This document shows positions 21,501 to 32,030 of a stretch of DNA of 64,000 nucleotides, one piece after another. How positions within the stretch are numbered: the first letter of the stretch is position 1; every line of letters begins with the position of its first letter. Origin of the DNA: Paroedura picta. Taxonomy: Eukaryota > Chordata > Lepidosauria > Squamata > Gekkonidae. The position numbers and the translations under genes are program-made. The notes below the pieces were generated by a model. It did not search any database. It had not been told where the DNA came from and saw nothing but the letters and a program-made list of their open reading frames with translations. The stretch spans positions 82,109,674-82,173,673 of the forward strand of contig NC_135375.1 in the NCBI RefSeq assembly GCF_049243985.1, in the 5' to 3' direction.

Positions 21501-22074
21501 GACCATTTGTTGCTGGCCCCATTCCTTCCCAAGTGTGAAACTTTCCTGCAAGCCGTAAAAAAGAGGGGTATAAAACACACAACTCCTCTTTCTAATGACT
21601 CAGGCGGAGCCCGGCTCCGAATAGGCACCCCTTGGTACCAAGACAAGTGACTCATTACCTCTGCCCAGCACAGGGGGAAAGTCTCTTCCCAAATCATGCT
21701 GAAGAAATCGCATTTTCTCTTATATTATTACCCTCCCGCACCTCCGGGTGAAACTCCTGCGGCTTTCCTTTGGTTAAGTGCAGATCTTAAATTTTAAAGA
21801 GGCATAGCACCCCAAGGGGAGAGTCAGAGGTCTATGAATCTGCGTCCAAAATCTCGGAAACCCCCATTTTGCTTGCAGTGCTAGTTTTAAAAAATGTTCA
21901 GATTACACACACAAGCCCTTTTTCAGTTCGGATCCATGCCCAAAGGAAAAAAAAAATCAGCGAAGGTGGTCTCTAATCATGAATGCCCATCAGCTCAGCT
22001 CCACTTCAAGAAAGCAAACCAGCTCCCCCCCCCCCCCCAGGGTTGCTAGCAGCCTTCGGGGGAAATGCCCCGCC
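21501..22074. other. Intergenic, nothing recognised
   Basis: No gene. A 14-base C run lies near 22026. Confidence 0.4.
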
Positions 22075-22315
22075 TTTAAAGACAAGCTTTCTGCAAGGCT
22101 TCTGATAAGATCTTGGACACTGGATTGGCTGGACATTTTAAAAAAAAACCCGTGGCTGTGGCAGCAGCTACCACGAGGAGGACCTTCCCCGCCTGCCTGA
22201 AAGCCAGCTGTGGCAGCGGATTTGTGGTTGGCTCTGCCCCCTGCGGCAGCCATTTTGTGGCTGCCTGTGTTGGGATGCCAGTCAGACTCAAAAAGTTTGG
22301 GAACTCCTGATCCAG
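22075..22315 (-). mobile_element. Decayed hAT-like element
   Basis: It contains ctgcggcagccattttgtggctgcc and ends agtttgggaactcctgatcc. These are the reverse complements of motifs in the element at 4322-4935. Confidence 0.35.
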
Positions 22316-22914
22316 CTCCCCAAACGGGCTTCTGCGATTTGGGTGGCGGGTCTGCTAGCTGGCAGTGCCATGGGAGTAACCTTTATCAAGCCATGTGTCC
22401 CTCATCACGGTAGCCAGTCCCCAAGAGTCTCCGCGGGAGAGCCCATTTCGCTTCACTTAGGTTTAGGTTTCCACAGCTATCCCGTCGGGGGAGGGCGGAC
22501 TCACTGCAAGTAGAAAGGCTTGCAATGGAACCAATGCAAAAGGAACTCTACTCTGAATTCTTTTGGGCATGCAAAACCCGGCATGCCGAAAGCTTGCACG
22601 TTAATTAAACAAAAAGGATGTGCGGGGTGCCACCGCGTTCTTCTTCGTATTTCTGTCATGCAGGAAATTGTTTTGGAAGGGAAGCCTTCAGACAAAGGCC
22701 CAAGTCTGATGTCCAAAGTCAAGGTTTCACGTGAAGTGCTGAACAAGGCGTGCTCGGATGTTTCCACCAGGGCAGCTTTTGGTGGCCCGCAGACTGCCAT
22801 TCTTGGCCTAAGGAAGGAGTTGTGGAAACCCTTACCAAATGTCAAACTGGCCGACACGTGCCTTGAGGCCAGAAAGTAGCCCCCTCAATTTGAAGAAGGA
22901 GATCTGGCGGGTTT
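22316..22914. other. Intergenic, nothing recognised
   Basis: Open frames on both strands near 22501-22879 have no recognisable domain. Confidence 0.4.
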
Positions 22915-23103
22915 TGTACCCTGCGTCTAGTTTCCAGGTGTCTTCCAATCGCCCACCTTCCCCTCCCCACAACAGACACCCTGTGAGATAGGAGGGGCTG
23001 AGAGAGCTCTGCGAGAGCTGTGACTGGCCACCCAGCTGGCTGCACGTGGAGGACAAATGGGGCGACCAAACCCGGTTCTCCAGCTTAGAGGCTGCCGCTC
23101 TTA
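22915..23103 (-). mobile_element. tRNA-headed SINE, minus strand
   Basis: It reads cgcccaccttcccctccccacaacagacaccctgtgag, then gagagagctctgcgagagctgtgac, then cacccagctggctgcacgtgg, then ccaaacccggttctccag. Confidence 0.87.
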
Positions 23104-23800
23104 CCGCCGCGACAGCCAGCGGAAGAAATGGCTTGCCGGTTGCGGCGGGAGCGGGATCAGCACTCTGGCCAGGGCTTCGTGGGAGGGAGCTCTACGCGGG
23201 TCTTCACCCTCGTGCGCCGGTTCCCCCTCTCCCGCCGAGCCGGGCGGAGCCCCCAGAATTCAGCGAAGCCGCCTCTGCTGTTGGCAGGAGGGGCACAAGC
23301 GGTGAAGCTCCCGCAGGAATCGGGCCTCGACGGCCTCCAGGGAAACGACGGCGGCAACTCGCAGGCTGGGAGGCTGGCGGGCCCCAGGCAGATTTCTGGG
23401 CTCAGGCCAGCCAGATCTAGCGATGCTGACCCCGGAGGCAGGCCCACTGAACTCGAGGGGACTCGCTCCCAAGTACACGGCAGTGGGCTACATGTCTGCC
23501 TCTTGGCCGCCCTTTTCTGAATTTTCCCTCTTTCCAGTCTCTCTCCCCCCCCCCCCACCTTTGGTCCCTAAACACCCTGCCTCTGGCGCCTCCCTCCCCG
23601 CAGCAGCTTTTGGAGGGGGGGAGGAGACATGGGGGGGGAGACTCTCCAGCCACCCACCGGCAAACGCGGCCAAGCAGCCGGCTGGAAGCGCCGAGCCACC
23701 GACTCCGCACACCCAGCCCTGTGCTGGTCAACCCTGGCAAGCCCGATCTCCTCAGCTCTCGGCTAGCGTTTGGAGGGGAGACGTCGAAGGAACGCGAGGG
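23104..23800. other. GC/CpG-rich block, no gene assigned
   Basis: CpG-rich sequence between the INK4a and ARF first exons. The open frames present are composition-driven. It could be a promoter or enhancer. Confidence 0.4.
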
Positions 23801-23892
23801 TCAGGACAGGTCTCGCCTGGCGGCCAGGCAAGGCTATGCGACACACAATGCCAGGTTCAGGTGCGTGGCCGTGTGGGTCGGAAGCCACGGAA

Positions 23893-24183
23893 CGAAGTTG
23901 GAGTCCAATGGCATCCTGAAGACCCACAAAGCCTTTGCGTGCATGCGCACTTCTTTCCCCACACAAGGAAATAGGCATCATCAGAGCGCAGACAGAAGGG
24001 GAGAGCAAATCAGTAAACAGCATCAACAGCGAATACTCAGCACAATGGAGATGTTTACAGCATCAATTGATTGTGACAAACATTATTACGCTGCTTATTC
24101 CTTGGATATTCATGATGCTGTTTACTAATTTACTGCTAATTTGGTCTTAAAGGTGCCACTGGACTCCAATTTTGTTCTACATA
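23893..24183. mobile_element. GGTGCCACTGGACTC-family element with both inverted arms
   Basis: The left arm reads aagttggagtccaatggcatcctgaagaccc and the right arm ggtcttaaaggtgccactggactccaattttgttctac. The two arms are inverted copies around an interior of about 220 bp. Confidence 0.82.
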
Positions 24184-24192
24184 CAATGCTAT

Positions 24193-24234
24193 AGATAGAC
24201 AGACAGACAGACAGGCAGGCAGGCAGGCAGGCCT
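24193..24234. repeat. (AGAC)n-(AGGC)n compound microsatellite
   Basis: About four to five AGAC units pass directly into five AGGC units. Confidence 0.95.
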
Positions 24235-24930
24235 GTGCAGCCACCTGGTGACCCCGGGCCAACAATCGTTCTTCAGCCAAAGCTGGAAGGAAGTTGGGGG
24301 CGTGTGCGCGGACGATATGCCTGCCTGTCCCAGCTTCTTGGAAGAAGATGGGGACCCAGAGATAGTTCAAAATATTCAACCAGCTTCTTCCTCAAGCGAT
24401 GTAGGAACCCCATCGATTCCTAGAGAGCCCTGCTGAAGGTAGCCAAGGACTTCCAAGAGGACCAGAGAAGGTCTCCCCCCCCTCCTGTCGCCCTCCCGTC
24501 TCGAGGGGGAGCCCTTCTGCGTGGGACGGCCGGGGTCTTACCAAGTGCGTGCGCTGCCCGGGGATGGGGCGAGGAAGCGGCAGGCCCCCGGGTTACAAGA
24601 ACCGTTTCCCTTTAGCTGCCAGGAAGGTTTGCAGCGCTTCACAGGCACCATGATCTAGTCCCTAAAGAGAGAGAGAAACACAACAACATCGTGGCTCTGA
24701 AGAATTCGGCCCGTGAACTGTTGAGAATTTGAACCCAATCTTTCTCGCTAGGCCTCTGGCCTTGCTACCAGCAGAATTTCCCGTGGGCTTGGGGTGGGGG
24801 GAGGGCAGAAGAGAGGGGCAGTTGGGATTGGATTGGGGAAACCAGAATAAAGAGACTCAACTGTCCCAGGCAGGCGGTAGCACAGAAGAAGAGTTAGTTT
24901 CGTATACCCTGATTTTGTTTACCAGAAGGA
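24235..24930. other. Intergenic, nothing recognised
   Basis: No gene or repeat family that I could support. Confidence 0.4.
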
Positions 24931-25000
24931 GTCATAGAATCATAGACTTGGAAGGGATCTCCAGAGTAATTTTGTTCAACCCCCTGCATAATGAAGGAAA
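24931..25000 (-). mobile_element. CR1 LINE 3' fragment
   Basis: It reads gtcatagaatcatagacttggaagggatct, then caaccccctgcataatg. This is the CR1 3' end in reverse complement, directly abutting a SINE. Confidence 0.85.
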
Positions 25001-25203
25001 GCATCTTACAATTGCCTTCCCTTCCTTTCCCTACAACAGGTAGGTGAGGTAGGTGAGGCTGAGAGAGCTCTGTGAGAATTGCTCTGCAAGAACAGCTTTA
25101 ACAGGACTGTGACTAGGCCAAGGTCACCCAGCTGGCTGCATGTGGAGAAGGACTGGGAATCAATCCCAGGTCTCCAGATTAGAGGCCTCCATGCTGGCTC
25201 TCA
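25001..25203 (-). mobile_element. tRNA-headed SINE, minus strand
   Basis: It reads attgccttcccttcctttcc, then gctgagagagctctgtgag, then aaggtcacccagctggctgcatgtgg, then gcctccatgctggctctca. Confidence 0.88.
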
Positions 25204-25600
25204 TCATCCCAATTGCCCCTAGACCTTCTCTGGGAGAAAAATGGTCCATAAGTAGAATTCCTGCCCCCAGGATCCACTGGGTGCAACTGACAAAGCTCTA
25301 GTGCCAAAAAGGGAATGCTGGAATCCCATGACTTTTGCCTTCTAGACGCCAGGAGACTCCTAATAGTTTTGGGGCCACAATCTCTCCCCTCCATAATTCC
25401 AGTGGAGACGACTGGGGGAGATCCAGCCTTCTCCTACAGTTGCACTGAAAGCAATGGGGCAGGCTAAGCCACCGGCCTGTGTGTTTCAGAGCAGCCAGGG
25501 AGGGCAAGAGCCCCGGCAGCCATATTTCCAGTCCAATCCCCAGGAAACATTTGTGTGTGAAGAGGAGTCTCCCCAACCCCTCCTTTCCCCCCAGGAGCAG
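25204..25600. other. Intergenic, nothing recognised
   Basis: No gene. It precedes a pair of perfect hairpins. Confidence 0.4.
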
Positions 25601-25654
25601 AGTTGCCAAGAGGCAACTCTTGGGGTATTTTCCTAAAGGAAAATACCCCAAGAG
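25601..25654. repeat. Two adjacent perfect hairpins
   Basis: Stem 1 is agttgcc (25601-25607) paired with ggcaact (25612-25618). Stem 2 is a perfect 18-bp palindrome, ctcttggggtattttcct (25617-25634), pairing with 25637-25654 across a 2-base loop. The two stems overlap by two bases. Confidence 0.85.
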
Positions 25655-26234
25655 CAGTTTAATGAGTGCCACTGGGCAGCTGCAGGTTTTAATGGCAAAA
25701 GAGCCACCTAAGAGGCCCTTCCTGGCCTTGGAGCCTCCTATCTGCAGGATGGCCTCTCCCCCATTGCCAGGGCAGCCTGGAGCCTCTGCACAGGGTCTTC
25801 TGCCCCCTGTGCCCCCCCCCCACAAACACACGCCTTCTGGGATGGATTGCCAGAGAAGGTCAGGAGGCTTCCCTTCCACCCATATTCCATGCACTGCACA
25901 GCAAAACTGACTTCTTCAGGAGGGCTTTTAAAACAAAGGCAACATGGCTTGATTGTCAGGGACTCAGTCCAGGAAGACGGCTCTATTAGTGGTGAAGAAA
26001 CTGTGGGCTGTGCTAAAGCCTACCATGCACATGATCTGCCTCCAAAGGTACTAATTATTCTGTCATGCTACTGCCTTGAACGTGCCATAGAAATACTTTG
26101 GCTTCCTTTCAGCTTTGTTCCAGGTTGTGCCTTGGTCTGAATTTCTACCGCCTCTTCCTATCACATTGCTTGCGGGATGTGCTACCCTGTTGACCTACCT
26201 TATGTGGTCCGGCTTGGGTCTCAATGAGAAAGGA
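25655..26234. other. Intergenic, nothing recognised
   Basis: No gene or clear repeat. Confidence 0.4.
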
Positions 26235-26350
26235 GGGCAATATTTATTTATTTTCTGCCACTCTTCTCCAAGGGCCCAGGGTAGTTTGCAACATTAAAAC
26301 CATAAAACAGAATTAAAATGTTACATTAAAACCCAATATACATTTAACAG
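26235..26350 (-). mobile_element. L2-type LINE 3' end, minus strand
   Basis: It reads atatttatttattttctgccactcttctcc, then gcccagggtagtttgcaacattaaaacc. This is the usual reverse complement of an L2-like 3' end. Confidence 0.55.
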
Positions 26351-26439
26351 TCAAAAGCTCCTGCCTTCTCTCCAGTGCATGTGTGTGTGTCATACTGATG
26401 AATAAACATTCTGCTGTTACCTTTGTTATGTTATATTTG

Positions 26440-26575
26440 TTGATGATGCCACTTTGTCTATGACACAGCTATCAAAGTATATTGTACTGTATTATGCTAT
26501 TCATGTTCTTTGCAAAGTGCCCTGAGCTGCAAGGGAGGGCGGTATATAAATCTTCTAAATAGATAAATAAATCTA
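26440..26575 (+). mobile_element. L2-type LINE 3' tail
   Basis: It reads aaagtgccctgagctgcaagggagggcggtatataaatc followed by an (ATAA)-rich tail. Confidence 0.65.
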
Positions 26576-26640
26576 TTTTTATTTATTCATTTAATCATTT
26601 ATATACCGCCCCTCACTGTGTGGCCTGGGAGAGGTATGTG
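26576..26640 (-). mobile_element. L2-type LINE 3' tail, inverted neighbour
   Basis: It reads tttttatttattcatttaatcatttatataccgcccctca. This is a second tail in opposite orientation, head to head with the previous one. A 17-base G run follows at about 26640-26655. Confidence 0.6.
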
Positions 26641-26959
26641 GGGGGGGGGGGGGGAGGTTGCTGGTGGTATTCTGTCAGCCTCCACCTTAGGCCCAGCAGA
26701 ACTGCTCTGTCTTGCAGGCCTTGAAGAACTGTTTTAATATTACTCCAGGATGAAAAAGGCCCTGTCTTCGGTTGAGTCCAATTTGACTTCTCTGAGGCTG
26801 AGGTTCTTGAGCAGATTTTGTATGCTGGATTTCAGCTTTCTCTTGGGGACGTAAGGGAGAAGGCATAACAACCACGACAACAACCGCAACCACACCCCAT
26901 CCTGTTGGAGGAAAGAGGCCGTTTTCCCCAGGCTGTAACTCCTGGGCAAGACAACTCTT

Positions 26960-28140
26960 AAGGATTTTGGGTGGTTCACCCCACCCTTCACCCCCCAACC
27001 CCCGCCCTTCCAGTCAGGCAGCCGCCCGAATTCAAGGACTGCACTGCACGGTTCCCACCTAGGCCAGGGAGCCGAGGCCAACACTTCCCCTTGGCAGGTT
27101 TTCTCCCCTCTGCCCCCCTTCTTGGACCCCACCCCCCCGTGTGGCCCCCGGTCTCCCTGGCCGCCGAGGAGGACGGTTGGAGCGCCGGCTTGCGCAACTT
27201 CCCGTTTGGCTGGGCGGCTGTTTTCGCGAGGGGGTGGCTGGCCCCGGGCGGGCGCTCGGCCAGGCGAGGTGCTTGGCGGGGAAGGCCAGGCGGGCGCAGC
27301 GGCTCCCGGGTTCCTGTTTTCGAGCACGTGCGCCGAGCCTCTCCGCTCACAGGAGCTGCCACGTCACCCGCGCAAAAGCCCGCGCAGCCCCGGGACGGCG
27401 GAGGGCTCCGGCCGAGAAACAGACCCCGGGAGACCCTCTGGGCCCCCCAGTATCTCGCTGAAGCCACAACACAAAGATCCTTGCCTTGACCGCCCTCCCA
27501 CGGCATGCCCGATGCCAATTTAAGTGTGTGGATTGGGGGGGGGAGGGGAGGGGGTCCAGTCCCTCCCGCCCCCAAGATCCTTTATTCGGCTGCAGGTATC
27601 CAGGGGCCCTTGCTCTCCCCCTTATTTTATTGACGAGGAAGAACCATTCTGAAGACCCCCCCCCCTCCCGGCCGACAGAGAGCGACCCCCATTCATTTCG
27701 ACAGGGAGGATCGAGCACCCCCCACCCCAACCCCACCACACACGCACCCCCTCCTGCCTCTCCTTTGGGAAGCCTTTGGAAGTGGGCAGGCGGGCTATGC
27801 CTGCCGCGTGGCGCGCGATCCTCTGGATCGGGGCGGTTCGGCAGAATCATTGCCTGGTTCCGGTCCCATCCCAAACAGCGCCACGCATTGAAGCCCCAGG
27901 CAAAGGATTCGGGCCCAAAGCCCGTCTGCATGGAGTTAGGCCCGCCCCGGTGGTCCACCGACTGCAACTTCTTCTAGGACGCCGCACTCCTTCGCCTCGG
28001 CCTCACTTGGGCTCCCAGGGACACACGGCCGGTTTCCTCAACCTCGCCTACCGTCGATGCTTGTCTCTGCGAGGCCTCGCTAAGACTGGGGGAGAGTTCC
28101 GGCACGAAGCGAGATGCCAAAGGCAGGAGAAGAGCAGACC
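26960..28140. other. GC/CpG-rich block upstream of INK4a, downstream of ARF exon
   Basis: A long CpG-rich stretch with an E2F-like TTTTCGCG near 27222. No exon can be supported. The open frames on both strands are proline/arginine/glycine-rich with no domain. Confidence 0.4.
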
Positions 28141-28339
28141 GAGCAGGCTGGCCTAACGCAAGGACGGCATTCTTCATATGATATTAATCCTTGCATCACA
28201 TACGATCCAAACTCTAGATTCTCACACCGGCCTGCTTCCCGATATTGCAACCATTAGTCTGAGCTATTTCTAAAACTGTCAGTAGATGCCATGTTGTGTC
28301 TCAATCTCTGTTCTTTTCACAGAGGGATCCCTGAACAGC

Positions 28340-28340
<1 letters not shown>

Positions 28341-28393
<53 letters not shown>
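28341..28393. repeat. (TAA)18 microsatellite
   Basis: An uninterrupted TAA run of about 53 bases. Its purity suggests that it is recent and length-variable. Confidence 0.98.
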
Positions 28394-28394
<1 letters not shown>

Positions 28395-29649
28395 ACCAGC
28401 TCAGTTTCAGAAGGTATCGTTGCTTGGGACAGGAAGACTTTTGTGAAGATACCTAGAACTTGGCTAGATCTCCAACTGCAGAACACCACCTACCAGTCAA
28501 ATACCTGACCATGGCAATTAGCAACTACAACAACAATACTTATACAATTATTATTACTATCATTCCAGGAAAAGAATCCACTTTTGGTTTTAATTGGGAA
28601 ACTGGTTTTCATATTAGTATATTCGTAAAGGAGGATTTTCCAGGAAACAAATGTTTATGTGTAATGCACAAGATGCATTTTTGTCTTTTTAAAAAAGGTG
28701 GAATTGAGATTCTTTTTGCCACGAGGTACTAAATGGGATAAATGGTTGTTAAAATGGTATTTCCCTATTGTGTAGGAAGTTAGCAAAAGATAGTCTGTGT
28801 GTGTGAGAATGTGTGTGTGTGTGTGTGAGTGAGAGAAATAATAAACTCCGAAAGGAAGGACCCTACACCCTACAGGAAAATGGTGGGGAAATAACCCATT
28901 TCACCAAATATTTGGCTGCCTGTAAATTTTTTGCTTTTGTTAATTTCAGTTTGTTAATTTCAGGCTTTTAAAATCTCAGTTTGCGTCAGGGACAGAAAGG
29001 AGAGGTTTCTGTGCAGAGATTAAATCACTTTCAGGCCTGATTTTATTTTTGGACGCAGGAGTCTGCCAGTGACAGAGTTAGAGGGTCACCCCAGAGAATG
29101 CCACCCGACATCAGGGTGGGTAGCCTGAGGCCATGCGACTGAAAAGCGCCGGGGCATATGCTCATCGAGGAGAAAGTGTTTTCTCCTCCTCTAGGAAACT
29201 GACTGTGCACAGAAATCGACCGAACTCTCCCTAAAATCGCAAACCAGGCACTAACGGTGTTTAAAAAAACAACACCAGGAAGCTGTCAAAATGGAGTAAA
29301 ATTGACTGCATGGAGATATTATTGTTTGTCATTATCCTCACCAACCCACCCCTTCGCCCTTGCTATCCCTATCTCACGCGAATAACAGAAAGAAGAACTG
29401 GGGTGGAATAAGAGGAGAGCTTTGAAAACCACAGTCGATTTCTTTCAGGCTCTCTTTCCAGCATCCCGAAAACGAACCCCTTTACAGACCTGTGTTTCGT
29501 TCTGGCCAGCCAAGTTCCACCGTCGCGCAGCTTGGCCCTGTCCATTTTGTGCCCTCCGAGACAGAGGACACCGTTTCACACCCGCAGAAGCCCCCCGAGG
29601 CCGGACCCGCTCTGGAAGCGAAGCCTCGAGGACGCCACAGCAGAGGATC
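28394..29649. other. Intergenic with a (GT)n tract
   Basis: AT-rich, with an interrupted (GT)n at about 28795-28835. Otherwise nothing recognised before the ARF CpG island. Confidence 0.45.
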
Positions 29650-30161
29650 ATGCCAAGACTAAAAAAAGCCTTTACTCCATGAAACCGACCGGGTGGCTCT
29701 TCTGTTTCGTTTTGCTGCCCTTGCCATGGATGAGCCAAGGCCTACCCCTCTCGCAGCAGGCAATGGACAAAGCAGGCCGGACCCCGGAGGCCGAGGCAGG
29801 CAGGCGTGCCAGGGCGGCAGGGCCAACCGCTTTGCCGGGCCAAGGGGTACCCAGGAGGCCAAGATGCAGCCCGGCCACGTCCCTTCGTGGCAGGGCTCAG
29901 GAGCCAGGGCTTTCTGGCAGAAGGGCTTCCCTCGAGGCGGGCAGCCCGGCGCCTTTCAGAAGAGGGTTTTGCGGCCGAGGAAGGCCCGAGTAAGGACCCG
30001 GTCAGGAGCCGTCTTTCCCTGCCCCCGGATCGCAACTGGGGAGGATTTCTTTATTTCACCCCCCCCCGCGCCAAGGGAAGGCCTATGGAGGAAAGCAAGG
30101 GGCGCCCTGGAAGGGGTCTGACGACGCCCGCGCTGGCCCTCGGGGGGCTGCGGGCCCTTAC

Positions 30162-30373
30162 CTGCTGGGGGCGGCGGAGCCGGGCGGGGGCGGCTCGGGG
30201 GGGTCGCGGCGCTGCTTCTGCACCACCAGCAGCAGGGAGTGGCGGAGGGGCGCGCGCCCGCGGGGCTTCTTCAGCAGCTCCTCGATCAGCGCCAGCAGCA
30301 CGGCCCGGAGGCGGCGCGGGGGTCTCCTGGCGGGGCCAAGGCCGCGGACGGTGCACCTGAGCCGGGCTCCCAT
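30162..30373 (-). CDS. CDKN2A: ARF exon 1-beta (alternative reading frame tumour suppressor, 71 aa)
   Basis: ARF restrains MDM2 and so stabilises p53; it is small, basic and nucleolar. The chosen start, MGARLRCTVRG at 30373, parallels the human N-terminus MVRRFLVTLRI. Both continue with a proline-arginine stretch (PARRPPRRLRA here, GPPRVRVFVV in human). Near the end, LLLVVQKQRR resembles human LVLMLLRSQR. The protein has 17 Arg/Lys and 4 Asp/Glu in 71 residues. A GTAAGG donor follows 30162. The exon gives 70 codons plus two bases (AG). Splicing to CDKN2A exon 2 yields AGG then TGA, so translation stops at the junction; unspliced RNA reads AGG TAA and gives the same end. The position between INK4b and INK4a matches the mammalian order. 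A farther in-frame ATG upstream (30523) lacks ARF similarity and was not chosen. Identification rests on position, composition and short motif similarity. Confidence 0.85.
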
Positions 30374-30870
30374 CGCCAGGCCGGCCCACGAGTCTCCGGG
30401 GCCGCCGTATCCGGCGCACCAAGCAGGGCAGGGGGCGGGCCCAGCCCAGGAGCGCTCCGAGTCCCGCGGAGCCCCGCGCCGACAGGCCTCCGCCGCCCCC
30501 GGCCAGCCTGCGCCTCCTGCCATTGGGCCCCGCGCGCCGTCTCAGGAGTCCGCCCCCTCCCCCCTCCTCCCTCCTCTCCTCTCCCCGCCCCCTCCCCTCC
30601 CCCTCTCCCTCTCCCCCTCCGATCCCCTCCCCTCCGCTCTGTCAAACGCCAGTCCCGCGGGGTGGGCCCGGGCCCCGGGGAAGAGGCGCGGGCGGGAGGC
30701 GAGCTTCTCCGGTCGGGCGCCCAATGGCAACCGCGGGGCTGGCGAGCGAGGCGGCCAATCCGCCAGCGCTCCGCCTGGACGCGTCTTCTCGCGGCTGTCC
30801 TCGTCCGGGCGGCAAAGCGGCGCTGCGGGGGGAGGCGGGGGGAGGCGGGGGGGTTCCCCGGGGGAGAGGC

Positions 30871-30910
30871 GGGGTGGGGGTGGGGTGGGGTGGGGTGGGG
30901 TGGGTGGGGA
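30871..30910 (+). repeat. (GGGGT)n G-rich tract
   Basis: At least seven G runs of three or more separated by single T. It could form a G-quadruplex on the + strand. Lies about 500 bp upstream of the ARF start. Confidence 0.85.
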
Positions 30911-31356
30911 GCTGCGCTTGCTGGCCGAGGCCGGGGGGGAGGGGAGGAGGGAGGGAGGCCGGCCGGGGGGGGGGCGGGCTCCGGGAAGCAGCCATGATCG
31001 CCGCCTGGTTTCCGCGTCACATGGCCGTTTGAACGAGCCCGCGCTGGGGCGAGCCGGAGCCGGCGCAGGCCGAACGACGCCCTCGGCGCACTGGCCCCGG
31101 TCGGCCGTCCTCGGGTCGGGCTGGCCTCCGGTTGCCCTCGGTGCGAGCGCTGCGGGGCCCTGCGGCCAGGGCCAGCTGGGCGCCCTGCGTCCCTCCCTCC
31201 CTCCGAGAAAGGAAACCGGGGTTGGGCTGGGGGAGTCCGGGAGGGGGATCGGGCTGCAGTCCGTGCTGGGGGTGGGGGGGGGGCGGAGGACGGACCGGCC
31301 TTTCCCGGAGCGAGGCCGCAGCGGCGCTGATCCGAGACGTGCCTCTTTTGTTTCAG

Positions 31357-31521
31357 GCTCCCGGAGCGAGCTCCTTCCTCCCAGCCTCGGCGGCCCGGCA
31401 GGCGGACGACCCGCCGTCCCCCCCCCCCCCCCCGGCTCCCCGCCCGAAGAATTGCCGCCGAGAGGCCACCCTGGCTCGCCTCGCCCACCACCGGCCATCG
31501 CCGCCCGCCGCCCCCGGGGAG
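31357..31521 (+). ncRNA. Candidate antisense (ANRIL-like) exon
   Basis: On the + strand, a pyrimidine-rich acceptor cctcttttgtttcag|g is followed 165 bases later by a strong donor ggggag|GTAAGA. The segment sits upstream of ARF exon 1-beta and would be transcribed divergently from it. Mammals have the antisense RNA CDKN2B-AS1 (ANRIL) starting in the same place. I see no sequence homology to it and no coding similarity, so this is a positional and splice-signal inference only. Confidence 0.22.
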
Positions 31522-31548
31522 GTAAGAAGCGGCTCGCAACAGGCGGAG

Positions 31549-31592
31549 GTGGGGGGCGGGGCGGGGCGGGGCGGGGCGGGGCGGGGCGGGGG
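31549..31592 (+). repeat. (GGGGC)n tract
   Basis: About seven GGGGC units, equivalent to overlapping GC boxes (Sp1-type) and able to form G-quadruplexes. It lies just after the candidate + strand exon. Confidence 0.9.
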
Positions 31593-32030
31593 ACATTCGC
31601 TGCAGCCACCCGACGACGGCCGCCCCAAGCATTCCCACTGCCCGGCCTCTTCTTATCCAGAGAAAGAGAGGTGCGCAGGGGGGGGGGGAGGCATCTGACC
31701 CTTCCTGGGTCGGGGTCGGCGGCGCTCCGGAGCGCCATCCCCGAGCGGAGAGCGGCTGGGCGCGGTTGCCCGAGGAGCGCTGCGGCGGCCGAGGGGCTGC
31801 GGGGAGGCGTCTTCCGCGGTCCTCCCCGGCTTGGCGTGAAGGGCTCGGGCGTGTCCCGTGCGTGGCCGGCCCTCCAGTCAGGCAAACAGCGCCGGGGATT
31901 CCCGACGTGGGACTCCTCCTCCCAGTGGGCACCCCAGCCTCCTTTCCTTAGTTCGTACTTAAGCCCCAAGTGGGCGTCCAGGCCCCTCACCTTTCGGAGA
32001 TGGCGGTGGCTTTAGGATTTGGAGAGCACT

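Larger units (their letters stand above)
29650..32030 (-). promoter_or_regulatory. CDKN2A: ARF CpG island and promoter region
   Basis: This is the strongest CpG island in the window and it spans ARF exon 1-beta. Upstream of the ARF start (higher coordinates) it has several CCAAT motifs (near 30520 on -, and 30725 and 30752 on +), G-rich (GGGGT)n and (GGGGC)n tracts, and a gtcacatg E-box near 31016. No TATA box was found. The mammalian ARF promoter is likewise a TATA-less CpG island that responds to E2F, but I could not identify a definite E2F site here. Confidence 0.6.

Noticed and set aside
30286-32015. Long open frames on both strands over the ARF CpG island
   Set aside because: Same composition effect. 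They do not share the ARF reading frame at the recognised start and contain no known domain.
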